Shown here: in pieces, positions 17,807 to 26,775 of the stretch
Layout of the letters: every line of letters begins with the position of its first letter
Position numbering within the stretch: position 1 is the stretch's first letter
Source of the DNA: Paenibacillus sp. MMS18-CY102
Lineage (GTDB): Bacteria > Bacillota > Bacilli > Paenibacillales > Paenibacillaceae
DNA length: 64,000 nt
Direction: 5' to 3'
NCBI RefSeq assembly: GCF_009789195.1
Contig: NZ_WSTC01000002.1
Location: 186,001-250,000 of the forward strand
The notes under the pieces: generated by a model
Told to the model about the DNA's origin: nothing
Database searches by the model: none
Seen by the model: the letters and a program-made list of their open reading frames with translations, nothing else
Program-made: the position numbers and the translations under genes

Positions 17807-19051
17807 GTGAGTGACATTATCGTACCAGCAATGGGAGAATCAATTACAGAAGGAACGATCTCTAAATGGGTTGTTCAAGAGGGAGCAACGGTTCGCCAAG
17901 GCGACGTTCTTCTCGAACTCGAAACGGATAAAGTAAACATCGAAATCGGTGCGGAAGCTGACGGTGTCGTGACGAGCATTTTGAAGCAAGAAGGCGATAC
18001 GGTTGCAATCGGTGAAGTCATCGGTACAATCGGCGCAGGTACAGGAGCTGCACCAGCGGCTCCAGCTGCGGCAGCGCCAGCGCCCGCAGCAGCTGCACCG
18101 GCACCAGCACCAGCAGCAGCCCCTGCAGCAACAGCTGTTGCTGTAGCAGAAGCATCGCAAGTAAATGCATCTCCAGCAGCCCGCAAGCTTGCTCGTGAGA
18201 AAGGCATCGACCTGAGCGCTGTGCCAACTCGCGATCCAATCGGGCGCGTATATTCCGATGACGTTAAATCGGCATCGAGCCGTCCGGCAGCACCTGCAGC
18301 GCCAGCAGCTGCTCCTGCTCCTGCTGCTGTACAAGCAGCAGTGCCTGGCAAGCCTGCTGAGCGCAAGCGGATGTCCCGCCGCCGCCAGACGATTGCTAAG
18401 CGCCTCGTGGAAGCACAACATAACGCGGCAATGCTGACGACGTTCAACGAAGTTGATATGACAGCGATCTTGGATGTGCGCAAGCGCCGCAAGGACAAGT
18501 TCAAAGAGAAGCATGACGTGAACCTCGGATTCATGTCCTTCTTCACCAAAGCAGTCGTTGGTGCCCTGAAGGCATTCCCGCTGCTGAATGCAGAAATTGA
18601 TGGCGATGACATTATCGAGAAGCATTACTACGATATCGGTATCGCAGTGTCGGCACCAGAGGGCCTCGTCGTTCCGGTCGTTCGCGATGCTGACCGTCTT
18701 GGATTCGCTGAGATTGAGCGTAACATCCTTGATCTTGCCGTTAAAGCACGCAACAACACGCTTGGCTTGTCCGAGCTGCAAGGCGGCACGTTTACGATCA
18801 CGAACGGTGGCGTATTCGGTTCCCTGCTCTCGACGCCAATCCTGAATGCACCGCAAGTGGGCATTCTCGGCATGCACAAAATTCAGCTTCGTCCAGTTGC
18901 AATCGATGCTGAACGGATGGAAAACCGTCCAATGATGTACATCGCATTGTCGTACGATCACCGTATCGTAGACGGCGCTGGCGCAGTTAGCTTCCTCGTA
19001 AAAGTGAAGGAACTGCTCGAAGATCCAGAAACGCTGTTGCTTGAAGGCTAA
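17807..19051 (+). CDS. odhB: Dihydrolipoyllysine succinyltransferase (E2 of 2-oxoglutarate dehydrogenase)
   Basis: 414 residues, GTG start set by GGGAGGT 8 bases upstream. Lipoyl domain at 1-76 with the lipoylated Lys in [11 protein letters not shown]; then a 50-residue Ala/Pro swinging linker, peripheral subunit-binding domain (about 122-160; [18 protein letters not shown]), a second Ala/Pro linker, and the catalytic acyltransferase (about 185-414) ending with the active-site [16 protein letters not shown] (His and Asp). It moves the succinyl group to CoA. The E3 gene is not adjacent, as is usual. Confidence 0.97.
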   Translation: MSDIIVPAMGESITEGTISKWVVQEGATVRQGDVLLELETDKVNIEIGAEADGVVTSILKQEGDTVAIGEVIGTIGAGTGAAPAAPAAAAPAPAAAAPAPAPAAAPAATAVAVAEASQVNASPAARKLAREKGIDLSAVPTRDPIGRVYSDDVKSASSRPAAPAAPAAAPAPAAVQAAVPGKPAERKRMSRRRQTIAKRLVEAQHNAAMLTTFNEVDMTAILDVRKRRKDKFKEKHDVNLGFMSFFTKAVVGALKAFPLLNAEIDGDDIIEKHYYDIGIAVSAPEGLVVPVVRDADRLGFAEIERNILDLAVKARNNTLGLSELQGGTFTITNGGVFGSLLSTPILNAPQVGILGMHKIQLRPVAIDAERMENRPMMYIALSYDHRIVDGAGAVSFLVKVKELLEDPETLLLEG

Positions 19052-19081
19052 TTTGCCGGAGGCAATTGTGAGATGATAACG

Positions 19082-19121
19082 AAAAGCCGTTTGCAGTTAA
19101 TACCTGCAAACGGCTTTTTTG
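19082..19121 (+). terminator. Terminator of odhAB
   Basis: AAAAGCCGTTTGCAG (19082-19096) pairs with CTGCAAACGGCTTTT (19104-19118); T-run follows. The A-rich left arm also allows minus-strand use. Confidence 0.92.
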
Positions 19122-19167
19122 CTATACTTATGAGATGCTTATGAAAGGCTCAAGGCAACCGAACAAG

Positions 19168-19593
19168 CTAGAGTTTCTTAGTCATTACGACATGTGGAAT
19201 ATCGGCTTCAAGGAAAATATCTGAAACTGTCTCATAGCCGAGCTTCGCATAGAAGGGTTCGGCATGGGTCTGGCCGTGCAGCTTTGCTTTGGAAGCGCCA
19301 AGCTGTTTGCCCTGCTGTTCGAGCGCCGTAGTGATTGCAGCACCAACACCATATTTACGATATTCAGGGAGCACGCAGATGCGCTCCAGCTTGGCGATGC
19401 CATCGAGTAGGCGTACGCGCCCAGTGCCCGCTGGCTTCCCTTCATAATAAGCGAGCACATGTGACGCTGCCGTCTCATGCTCGTCGTATTCTTCTTGCTC
19501 GGAGACGCCTTGCTCGTCAACAAACACTTTTTTGCGAATCTGATAAACATCTTGGAGAGCTGCTTCAGAAGCAGCGAGTTTAACTTCAACCAT
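19168..19593 (-). CDS. GNAT-family N-acetyltransferase (YjcF/ElaA-like)
   Basis: About 141 residues if started at the ATG 19593 (MVEVKLAASE), where B. subtilis YjcF also begins; frames upstream to 19626 are possible but add 11 atypical residues. The pattern VYQIRKKVFVDEQGVSEQEEYD and the acetyl-CoA loop LPEYRKYGVGAAITTAL, with HGQTHAEPFYAKLGYE, is typical of the YjcF group. The substrate is unknown. The gene stands alone between the odhAB terminator and a promoter of opposite direction. Confidence 0.85.
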   Translation of the reverse strand: MVEVKLAASEAALQDVYQIRKKVFVDEQGVSEQEEYDEHETAASHVLAYYEGKPAGTGRVRLLDGIAKLERICVLPEYRKYGVGAAITTALEQQGKQLGASKAKLHGQTHAEPFYAKLGYETVSDIFLEADIPHVVMTKKL

Positions 19594-19835
19594 GGAGCCA
19601 TACACCATCCTTACAATATTGAACATAGCCGCTATTAAGCTAGACGCTTTATGGGCTGTCGTTGTTGTACCATGAATGGAGGAGCGAATGCAAGCGAGGC
19701 CTCAGAATGCGAAAAATTTTTTTATAAGGATTGGCTAAATACAGATGGAAGGTTAATCAGGCATTGCATGTTTTTGGACCTGATCTTATGTTTTTGTTAA
19801 CGAAATGTGCCTGGCCGGTTGCCAATCGTTAGCCA

Positions 19836-19865
19836 TTGACGTTCTCCTGTCCATTCTTTTACAAT
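19836..19865 (+). promoter_or_regulatory. Sigma-A promoter in the 19594-19937 gap
   Basis: TTGACG (19836-19841), 18 bases, TACAAT (19860-19865). It lies about 70 bases before the HPP-like gene. Nothing else is seen in the roughly 340-base gap except an AT-rich tract (about 19710-19725). Confidence 0.55.
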
Positions 19866-19937
19866 GGAACTTAGTGCATAAGGGCTGGCGAACGGCATTA
19901 GCTAGCTTGTTGAATCGTGTTAAGAAAGGTAAGAGCT

Positions 19938-20402
19938 ATGTCCAAAATTAGAGTGATCATGGTAAGCTTGTATCTGATGGTAATTTATTGGGCCTCATCA
20001 CATTTTCCTGATGTGCATACGTTATTTTTTCCGACATTGGGAGCTTTCTGCCTCTTGTTCTTGACCCGTTCATTCGAACGGAAGGTTTGGGCGAACATAA
20101 GCGTTGGTGCGGTCATTGGCGCAACAGTTGGCAACGTGCTTTATTCCATTAACCCTGGGCCAGTAACGTTCTTCCTGAACGCGCTGCTGATGATTGCGTT
20201 AATTACACGGATGAAATGGAATGCGCCGCCGATTCTTGCCGTTTCGTTTATCCCATATTTCTCGCATCCAACGACGGTATGGACGCTGCCGCTGTCGGTC
20301 GCGTTATCGTTATCGGGGTTAATCGCGACGTTGTGGATCACGGAGACGCTGGAGCGGGGATTTGAATTAAGGAAGAATGAAGAGCTTGAGTCAGGCATGT
20401 AG
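19938..20402 (+). CDS. Small integral membrane protein (HPP-like)
   Basis: 154 residues from the ATG 19938 (GAAAGGTAAGAG just upstream). About five hydrophobic segments. The stretch LFFPTLGAFCLLFLTRSFERKVWANISVGAVIGATVG resembles the HPP-family transmembrane block (P-T-L-G-A followed by a G-A-x-x-G helix), but the HPP motif itself is not present. HPP proteins have been linked to nitrite or small-solute transport; here no role can be assigned. A basic/acidic cytoplasmic tail ends the protein. Confidence 0.75.
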   Translation: MSKIRVIMVSLYLMVIYWASSHFPDVHTLFFPTLGAFCLLFLTRSFERKVWANISVGAVIGATVGNVLYSINPGPVTFFLNALLMIALITRMKWNAPPILAVSFIPYFSHPTTVWTLPLSVALSLSGLIATLWITETLERGFELRKNEELESGM

Positions 20403-20510
20403 GCGTGTTACTTAAGGCATGCATGAAAATGAAATGAATATAATGGCATTGCATCGCAAATCAACCTTCGTTAAACAGCAGGATTAAGCAGAAAGTCAGG
20501 TGAGACGAAC

Positions 20511-21809
20511 GTGGTAATAAGCGTAAGCCTAGACAAGCGAAGAAGTTTTGCGTGGATGCGGATCATGCTTATCGCCGCGTTCACCGTGTTGCTCGTATTG
20601 CCTCCCGTGGCGCAAGCTGCGGGCGAGGGCACAGCAGTGGCGAAGGGGGCTGCAAGTGAGGAGCAGCAGGCTCCCCCTGCGCTGAAACCGCCAGATTTGT
20701 TGGCAGAGTCGGCGATTTTGATGGATCGGCGCACAGGCACGATTTTATATGAAAAAAATGCATCAGAGCGAATGTATCCAGCTAGCATAACAAAAATCGT
20801 GACGGCGATCGTAGCTTTGGAGTCTGCTAATGTTGAAGATATTGTAACCGTTTCCAAAGAAGCGCGGGAGGAAGAGGGAACGCGTGTTTATTTGGAGGAA
20901 GGCGAGCAAATGAAGCTATGGCAGCTGCTGCTGGGGATGATGGTGAATTCTGGCAACGACGCGGCGACTGCGATTGCGGAGCATATCGATGGCTCGAAGG
21001 AAAAGTTTGCGGAGCATATGAATGCATTTGTACGCGAAAAGGCAAATGCGTTTAATAGCCAATTCCGCAATCCGAGCGGATTGCCTGATGATGAGCATTA
21101 TACGACCGCAGAGGATATGGCTAAGATTACGCAATATGCGATGGGCAATGAGAAGTTTCGCGAACTGGTTGGCACGAAGAAAGTGAAGTGGAGTGGGCAA
21201 ACCTGGCAGACTGTGCTTATTAATCATAACAAGCTGCTGGGCACCTATGACGGAGCGACCGGGGTGAAGAACGGTTACACCACTGTTGCTGGCTCGACGC
21301 TTGTCGCGTCCGCCGAACGCAATGGGATGGAGTTGATTGGGGTCGTTCTGAAAGCTCCATCGAGCAATCGGATGTATGCTGACATGCGCCAGATTCTTGA
21401 TTATGGATTTGCAGCGTATGAGCCTAAGCTGCTGTTTGCTGAGAACGAGACCTATGAGATGGATGCCATGCCTGCAGTAGCCTATACAGCAGAAGAACCG
21501 ATCTGGACAGTTGTTCCTAAGGGCGAGAAACCGAAGGTAATGGTCGACGCAACTGGAGTAGTCCATGTGATGACCTCCAAAGGCGTGTCTAACGCTGGAC
21601 GTTTCCGCTTATGGAAAACGACAGATGAGGTTTCGGTTTTGTCCGCAAGGAAAACGCTGGCTTCTTCCGCTGAGGAGGCATTGGCATCGGCCGATGAAGA
21701 GAATGATGCGGCAGTGAAAACGATCGCAGGCGCAGGCATCGTGTTGGCACTAGGCGGCGCCGTTATTTTCCGCAAGCGGCGGCGAGGCCGAATTACGCGA
21801 AGAGGTTAA
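20511..21809 (+). CDS. D-alanyl-D-alanine carboxypeptidase, peptidase S11 family, with KNG variant motif
   Basis: 432 residues, GTG start (AGGTGAG upstream). Signal peptide to about residue 37 (VLPPVAQAA). The catalytic motifs are SITK at 92-95 and SGN at 147-149; the third motif, normally KTG, reads KNG at 253-255 (GVKNGYTTVAGS). The C-terminus has a hydrophobic helix and an Arg-rich end (about 405-432), a membrane anchor. It would trim the D-Ala from peptidoglycan pentapeptides on the outer membrane face. B. subtilis has several of these, vegetative (DacA) and sporulation-specific (DacB, DacF); which is the orthologue is not decidable here. Confidence 0.92.
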   Translation: MVISVSLDKRRSFAWMRIMLIAAFTVLLVLPPVAQAAGEGTAVAKGAASEEQQAPPALKPPDLLAESAILMDRRTGTILYEKNASERMYPASITKIVTAIVALESANVEDIVTVSKEAREEEGTRVYLEEGEQMKLWQLLLGMMVNSGNDAATAIAEHIDGSKEKFAEHMNAFVREKANAFNSQFRNPSGLPDDEHYTTAEDMAKITQYAMGNEKFRELVGTKKVKWSGQTWQTVLINHNKLLGTYDGATGVKNGYTTVAGSTLVASAERNGMELIGVVLKAPSSNRMYADMRQILDYGFAAYEPKLLFAENETYEMDAMPAVAYTAEEPIWTVVPKGEKPKVMVDATGVVHVMTSKGVSNAGRFRLWKTTDEVSVLSARKTLASSAEEALASADEENDAAVKTIAGAGIVLALGGAVIFRKRRRGRITRRG

Positions 21810-22036
21810 TGCCCGCAGAAGCAGTATAAGAATCCAGAAGCAGCTCCGAATTCCGCTGGACAGGTGGAATTTGAGCTGTTTTTTGATATGCACGCCATCT
21901 AGGCATTCAGAAGAATCGGGCTGTTTTACATATACTTGTGGTCGTATATAGCAATCGACGAGGTGAATCAGGGCGTGGAGCTGTTGCTGCGTAAGAGCAG
22001 GCTGTTGCACGTAGCATTCGTTTAATTCCGTAGCGG

Positions 22037-22231
22037 CATTGCAGTTCGTACAATGGTACCGATTGTACAAGCTTCCATATGAGTTGCCGTTGCAAAATGT
22101 ACATTGAGTAAGTGCTCAAACGGCTGTTTTAGGTACATTTAGCCCGGTTGGCGTATTTATCATTGTACGGCATGCAATGGCACCTAGTGGAAACAGTAAT
22201 ACACCTGTCGGCCATTGCACGAAGTACAATG
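22037..22231. repeat. Array of four 19-bp imperfect palindromes (copy A)
   Basis: Within the 447-base gap between the carboxypeptidase and the YheC cluster. Copies of CATTGYAC-N3-GTRCAATG type: 22037-22055 (CATTGCAGTTCGTACAATG), 22088-22106 (CGTTGCAAAATGTACATTG), 22161-22179 (CATTGTACGGCATGCAATG), 22213-22231 (CATTGCACGAAGTACAATG). Start-to-start spacing is 51, 73 and 52 bp. The same motif and spacing recur at 46693-46888. The rest of the gap (21810-22036) shows no supported gene. Confidence 0.8.
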
Positions 22232-22256
22232 CCGACGGGTGTAGAGGAAGGCTGAA

Positions 22257-23678
22257 CTAATTGATCAGATGTTCGGCCCATCGCATGTCGGCAGCTGACA
22301 TCTCGAGTGAAGCATCCTTGTTGTCAGAGCTGCGTGGTAGCGAACCAGAACTTGCGGCAGCTCTCGCGCCAACGCCGGAGCCAGCACGGGCAGCAGCACC
22401 CGTGCCACTAGCAGCAGCACCCGTGCCACTGCCGGTACCTGGACTGCTGCCGCTGCCCCCGCCATTGACGGCACCGAGGCCAATACCGCTTCCATCGCCA
22501 GTGCTCGCGATGGAAGCTATGCCACTGCCCGTACCCGGACTTGCACCACTGCTAGCATCTGGCTCGCGTGAAGGCTTCTTCTTCCGCTTCTGGTCATGCA
22601 AGTACAGAGCGTACTCCAGTGGGCGGATAATCGCGCGCTGATAGGTTTCCTTGTCGCCCGCTTGATTGAACACTTCACGCGCAGGTTTTGGGTTAACTTC
22701 CAACAGCCAAACGCGCCCTTCTTTGTCGATGGCAAGGTCAAGCGCCAACTCGCATAATCGGCCATACGATTGCTCAAGATACTCGGCCACTTGAACACCA
22801 AATCGCTCAGCATCTTGTTTGACCTTCTCGATCTTCGCCTCGTTCTTAATCCATACTTTCAGCAGTTGATTCATCGTAGCGGCTTGCCCGCCGCCATGCA
22901 GGTTGGAAGTAACACTCCGGGGTGCACCGATTCGCCCAGCACAGCCTGTCAAACGCCATTTGCCTTCTCGGTCCTTCTGGACAAGCATGCGGTAATCATG
23001 CACGCGCCCATTAGGCAGCTTGAGGGCAATCCCCTGCTGAACGAGATAACGTCCGCCTTTTAAGTTCCAGGAAGAGAGGCGCCCTGCCAGCTCAGCCGTC
23101 GTGATGCGCTGCGGCGGCACGATACGGCGCTGCTGGTCGCGCCCTTGCAGCAACAGCCGGTCATCGCCAGTCCGTTCGATGCGCAGAATGCCACGCCCGC
23201 CAGTTCCGTTGATCGGCTTAAGATAGATAAGTGGATATTTGCGGAGCATGGCGGTTAGGTCGGCCATCGATTCATACATGCGTGAGCTGGGAAGATGTGG
23301 CGTGAAGCGCGTATCGCGGGACAAGGTGCGGTGAACGGTCATTTTATTGCGCAGCGGGCGGTTTAAAAAAGTTAGGTGCCCATACTTCGCCCGGAATCGG
23401 CGAAGCTCTTCGAATCGATGGGAGCGTTGGATTCGGCAGCGATCAAAAATGAGGTTCGGGAAGGAGGTCCACCGGCGGGACCACTTCTTATTCAGGCTGT
23501 CATAAACCATCGCATGAATCCGGTTGGATTTATAGTTTACATCTTCGGGCGTGAAGACGAACACGTCAATGCCTAGCTTGCGTCCAGCGACGGTCATTCG
23601 CTGATAGATCGAACGCTCCTCGAGAGCACCGTCATTGTTCAAATATAAGGTTAAAATGCCAAGCACGGGCTGCGCCAT
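22257..23678 (-). CDS. YheC/YheD-family ATP-grasp protein with Gly/Ser/Ala-rich tail
   Basis: 473 residues. Residues 1-365 form the YheC-type ATP-grasp unit: PVLGILTLYLN start, YLKPINGTGGRGILRI glycine-rich loop (about 153-168), LVQQGIAL, DYRMLVQKDREGKW, LHGGGQA, and the metal site LALDLAIDKEGRVWLLEVNPKPA (about 318-340). Residues about 372-450 are low-complexity repeats of Gly, Ser, Ala and Thr (GTGSGIAS, GSGSSPGTGSGTG types), absent from the four paralogues. Proteins of this family are spore-coat-associated in Bacillus; ATP-grasp enzymes join a carboxylate to an amine. Last gene of the operon; its AAGGAGG lies inside the final codons of the GNAT gene. Confidence 0.88.
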   Translation of the reverse strand: MAQPVLGILTLYLNNDGALEERSIYQRMTVAGRKLGIDVFVFTPEDVNYKSNRIHAMVYDSLNKKWSRRWTSFPNLIFDRCRIQRSHRFEELRRFRAKYGHLTFLNRPLRNKMTVHRTLSRDTRFTPHLPSSRMYESMADLTAMLRKYPLIYLKPINGTGGRGILRIERTGDDRLLLQGRDQQRRIVPPQRITTAELAGRLSSWNLKGGRYLVQQGIALKLPNGRVHDYRMLVQKDREGKWRLTGCAGRIGAPRSVTSNLHGGGQAATMNQLLKVWIKNEAKIEKVKQDAERFGVQVAEYLEQSYGRLCELALDLAIDKEGRVWLLEVNPKPAREVFNQAGDKETYQRAIIRPLEYALYLHDQKRKKKPSREPDASSGASPGTGSGIASIASTGDGSGIGLGAVNGGGSGSSPGTGSGTGAAASGTGAAARAGSGVGARAAASSGSLPRSSDNKDASLEMSAADMRWAEHLIN

Positions 23679-23682
23679 GTCA

Positions 23683-24246
23683 TCAAGCCTCCTTCACATG
23701 CCCGACAGCATGCCCTATTGTGTGCCCGGCGGGATGCCGGGGAGCATGCGTTACCGTATGCCCAGCAGCATGCCCTTCTGCAGGCGCCGCCGCCGTATGG
23801 AAGCCGTCCGTCTCGAATCGCAGCGTCGGCTTCCCGGTTGGACCGGTCTCCAGGGCTACCGCTTTCAAGCCAGCATGGAAAAATAGCCGCATGCTGGCAG
23901 GATTATCAGCCGCGATTTTGCAACACAGCCTGCCGCCGAAGCGATTGGCTAGCGCCTCGACAAGACGGCGGCCAACGCCGCCGCCTCGCGCATCTGAACG
24001 GACGACGACGAGACAGGCGGTCTCGCCAGCGTTGGCTGCGAAAGCAAAGCCAAGCATTCGGCCTTGATCTCGGGCGATGACGACAGCAGCCGGAGAAGAA
24101 ACGGAATGGTCCGTTTCTTCTCCGGCGAGGAGCATCGCCCGGAGGCCTTCTGCGGTGATCCGCCTGTCGCCGTGGCGCTTCGCGAATGCGGCCATCCGGC
24201 CTCGCCAGGTCGGCCACTGTGATGGCTTTAACCGTACGATGTCCAT
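23683..24246 (-). CDS. GNAT-family N-acetyltransferase with His-rich C-terminal tail
   Basis: 187 residues from the ATG 24246 (AGGAGG 9 bases upstream; the longer frame overlaps the neighbour). GNAT core: RMLGFAFAANAGETACLVVVRSDARGGGVGRRLVEALANRF carries the acetyl-CoA R-x-x-G-x-G/A loop, and NPASMRLFFHAGLKAVALE the last strand-helix. The final 35 residues repeat G-H/H-x-x-G-H units (EGHAAGHTV, HPAGHTIGHAVGH) with eight or nine His, which might bind metal or drive assembly. It starts 1 base after the stop of one ATP-grasp gene and ends 4 bases before the next, so it belongs to the same transcript. Confidence 0.85.
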   Translation of the reverse strand: MDIVRLKPSQWPTWRGRMAAFAKRHGDRRITAEGLRAMLLAGEETDHSVSSPAAVVIARDQGRMLGFAFAANAGETACLVVVRSDARGGGVGRRLVEALANRFGGRLCCKIAADNPASMRLFFHAGLKAVALETGPTGKPTLRFETDGFHTAAAPAEGHAAGHTVTHAPRHPAGHTIGHAVGHVKEA

Positions 24247-24247
24247 G

Positions 24248-25402
24248 CTACAGGCCTCCTGCCTTCTCCTTTTTCTTGCCGTATAAATATAAGCCGTAAT
24301 GGAAAATACGCTCCAGCGATTTGCGGCGGATATGCGGCTCATCGAATTTCATCGGCTTGGAGTTTGCTTCAAAGAACCAAACGTTCCCTAATTCATCGAC
24401 GCCAAGATCCATCGACATCTCGCCTAGCAGAAGGCCAGAACCGCGCTCGATTTGTCTGGCGATCAAGAGCGATGTGTTTTTTGCCTTGATCATAATTTTA
24501 CGCGCTTGCTCATCGCCAAATGTAGCCGTAAGCAGCTTCTCTGGATCTTCGATGCTGCCGCCTCGCGGCACATGGGTTGTGATGCTTAGCGAGCCTGCAA
24601 CCCGAGCGCCAATGCCGGTAATGTCCCATTGCCCACGCTGGTTTTTCTGTACAAGCGCACGCAGGTCGAATCGGCGATCGTTGGCCGTAGCGAGTGCAAT
24701 GCCCTGTTGGGCAATGTACGTTTCGCCTAGGCTCTGCTTGCGGATACGCGTCCAAAGCTTAGGGATGGAAGAGCAATTGTACGTAATGCTCTTCTTATCA
24801 TCTTGGATTTTGAGCCGATAGGGCAGCTGCTTCTCCGGCAGCACCTTCACTGTCATGATGCCTTTGCCTGCCTTGCCGCTGACCGGTTTTAGATATAGAA
24901 ACGAATGTTTGCGCATCAAACGTGTAAGGCCTATGCGTGAAACCATCCGCCGCGTTGTAGGGATGTACGGCTTCGTTGTCTTGGACAGCCTGAGCCATTC
25001 GAACAAATTCCATTTGTTAAAAAATGTCGGATTATATAGCTGCGTCCGCGGATGCTTCATGCAAGATGCGATTTTGCCGCGAACGGTTGGAAGCACTTCA
25101 TCCTCGCGAAGCGGGATGCGGTTGTAGATGACGTCGGGGAAAGGGAACAGTTGGTCGTGCCACTGTTCCGCCCGGTCATCGAACGTATAGCCTTTAACTT
25201 GGTTCTTGGATAAATTCAGATGCTTAACCGTTAACACGTAGACGATAAAGCCCATTTCGCGGCCGGTCCGGATAATATCGGCAAAATTTTCACGGTTTCC
25301 GCGGAACATCAGCATGTCGTCTTCAATCGTTAAGATGGCTAGCACGGGGCGCCGGGCGTGGAGCTCGGCGGCGGTTTTATCCTCGGACAGTGCGAGCTCC
25401 AT
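24248..25402 (-). CDS. YheC-type ATP-grasp protein
   Basis: 384 residues. ATP-grasp landmarks: PVLAILTIEDDMLMFRGN at the N-terminus, YLKPVSGKAGKGIMTVKV (about 170-187), AQQGIALATANDRRFDLRALVQKNQRGQW, THVPRGGSI, and MSMDLGVDELGNVWFFEANSKPMKF (metal-binding E-x-N-x-K-P). The length fits B. subtilis YheC (about 360 residues) rather than the longer YheD. Its ATG shares one base with the TAA of the upstream gene (TAATG), so translation is coupled. Substrates of this spore-coat family are not known; peptide or amide bond formation is inferred from the fold. Confidence 0.9.
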   Translation of the reverse strand: MELALSEDKTAAELHARRPVLAILTIEDDMLMFRGNRENFADIIRTGREMGFIVYVLTVKHLNLSKNQVKGYTFDDRAEQWHDQLFPFPDVIYNRIPLREDEVLPTVRGKIASCMKHPRTQLYNPTFFNKWNLFEWLRLSKTTKPYIPTTRRMVSRIGLTRLMRKHSFLYLKPVSGKAGKGIMTVKVLPEKQLPYRLKIQDDKKSITYNCSSIPKLWTRIRKQSLGETYIAQQGIALATANDRRFDLRALVQKNQRGQWDITGIGARVAGSLSITTHVPRGGSIEDPEKLLTATFGDEQARKIMIKAKNTSLLIARQIERGSGLLLGEMSMDLGVDELGNVWFFEANSKPMKFDEPHIRRKSLERIFHYGLYLYGKKKEKAGGL

Positions 25403-26775
25403 TAGTTATTCCCTCCCTGAAACCGGCTCAGGTAGAGGCAGTGGTCTAATATATAGGAGAGCGACGCGCGTCCTTGCTCCTTCAACGCAGGATGTTTGAA
25501 AATAGAGCGTCCAGGCTTCGCGTTCGCCTCGAACATCCATACCTCGCCGTCTTTATCAATGCCAAGATCCAGCCCAAGCTCGCCCAGGCGATGGGAATAG
25601 TTGCGTTCGATCGCCTCTGACAGCTTGATGGATACTTCCTTGGCCTTTTCTAGCATTTCTGCTGCACGATCCCCGAAAGCAATGTTTAATGCGTTCTCTG
25701 GCGTCATGAGCGATCCGCCGTTTTTCACATGCGTCGTCACGCTGCCGCGCCCTGCTTTCTTCGCGCCAATGCCGGCTGGCACCCATTTGTTGTTGCCATC
25801 CTTGTGCATGTGGAAGCGGAAGTCGATCGGGCAGCCGTCTATCTCAATCAGCCGAATGCCTTGCTGGCTAACGTAATGGCTTAACGTCGCGCCATGGCGC
25901 CCTTGCAGCATCCGCATCAAGCTATTGAAGTTCGAGAAGCGAAGCAACACATTGCTGCTGCCCTTGCGGAAGCGGGCGAAATAGCCGCGCTTCGGATGGT
26001 AGGTCAGCCGGTAAATGCCGACGCCAAGGCTGCCCGCCGTAGGTTTGAAATAGAGGAATTGATGCTTCTCGAGCATCTCCTTCATTTTCTCTGGCGTTGG
26101 CTTGGAGACGGAGTCTGGCAAGTGCTTGAGCGCTTCTACATCGTTGTCGAGCATTTTGTACACGTCAGACTTATTGAAGAACGTCCAGTTGAAGAACGGG
26201 ATTTTATGCTTAATGAACCGGTCGCGGAACGAAATGCTGGCCGCAGTCGTCTCAGCCCGGCGGCTCGGCAGCCGATTGTATACAACATCGGGCAGCGGGA
26301 CGACACGGCGTACAAAACCGCCTTGGCTATTGAGGAAATAGCCGTTAATCGTTTCTTGCTGCCAGTTCACGTCACGAGGCGTAAAGGCGAAGAAATAAGC
26401 TTTCTTCTCCCCGGCGCGAAGCAGTTGGCGAATGAACGGCGTACGCGAGCCGAAGGGCGTCGGTTCGCCGCGGAAGCCGGAATCGCAGAGCACGCCTACG
26501 AGCGGGCCTAATTGCAGCTCATTGTCGCCGTCCTGCATCAGATAGACGTTGCCAGTCTTGGGGACGCGAATCGATTGGCGAACGCTTGTCGACAGGTAAA
26601 TATGGTGGCCTTGCCGCTTCAGCGGCTTGATGGCAGCCGTAATCGTTTCTTTGCCGAGCTTAATGTGAACCGATTTCTTGCCGGCGAGATTGAGTGACTT
26701 CAACACCGGATTCGACAAATAGACGACACGGTCGGATTGTTGCGAGAATTGCACATTGCATAATGTCAAACTCAT
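25402..26775 (-). CDS. YheD-type ATP-grasp protein
   Basis: 457 residues from the ATG 26775 (AGGAGGT 6 bases upstream). The N-terminal 95 residues are an extra beta-rich domain (VHIKLGKETITAAIKPLK) found in YheD-size members; then LGPLVGVLCDSGF opens the ATP-grasp part, with YFKPTAGSLGVGIYRL (about 255-270), SQQGIRLIEIDGCPIDFRFHMHKDGNNKW, THVKNGGSL, and LGLDLGIDKDGEVWMFEANAKPGRS. The start overlaps the previous stop by 4 bases (ATGA). This gene and the YheC-size gene after it repeat the YheD-YheC pair seen upstream in the operon. Confidence 0.9.
   Translation of the reverse strand: MSLTLCNVQFSQQSDRVVYLSNPVLKSLNLAGKKSVHIKLGKETITAAIKPLKRQGHHIYLSTSVRQSIRVPKTGNVYLMQDGDNELQLGPLVGVLCDSGFRGEPTPFGSRTPFIRQLLRAGEKKAYFFAFTPRDVNWQQETINGYFLNSQGGFVRRVVPLPDVVYNRLPSRRAETTAASISFRDRFIKHKIPFFNWTFFNKSDVYKMLDNDVEALKHLPDSVSKPTPEKMKEMLEKHQFLYFKPTAGSLGVGIYRLTYHPKRGYFARFRKGSSNVLLRFSNFNSLMRMLQGRHGATLSHYVSQQGIRLIEIDGCPIDFRFHMHKDGNNKWVPAGIGAKKAGRGSVTTHVKNGGSLMTPENALNIAFGDRAAEMLEKAKEVSIKLSEAIERNYSHRLGELGLDLGIDKDGEVWMFEANAKPGRSIFKHPALKEQGRASLSYILDHCLYLSRFQGGNN

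Noticed and set aside
17840..18961. 373-residue antisense frame in odhB
   Set aside because: Cys/Arg-rich complement of the Ala/Pro linkers; not a real protein.
21750..22070. 106-residue minus-strand frame with CTNC and membrane-like end
   Set aside because: TTG start without good ribosome site. Its CTNC text is encoded by the palindrome repeat at 22037-22055, and its end runs over the carboxypeptidase gene.
23718..24080. Plus-strand frames opposite the GNAT tail
   Set aside because: They arise from the repetitive GCATGCCC-type DNA that encodes the His-rich tail.
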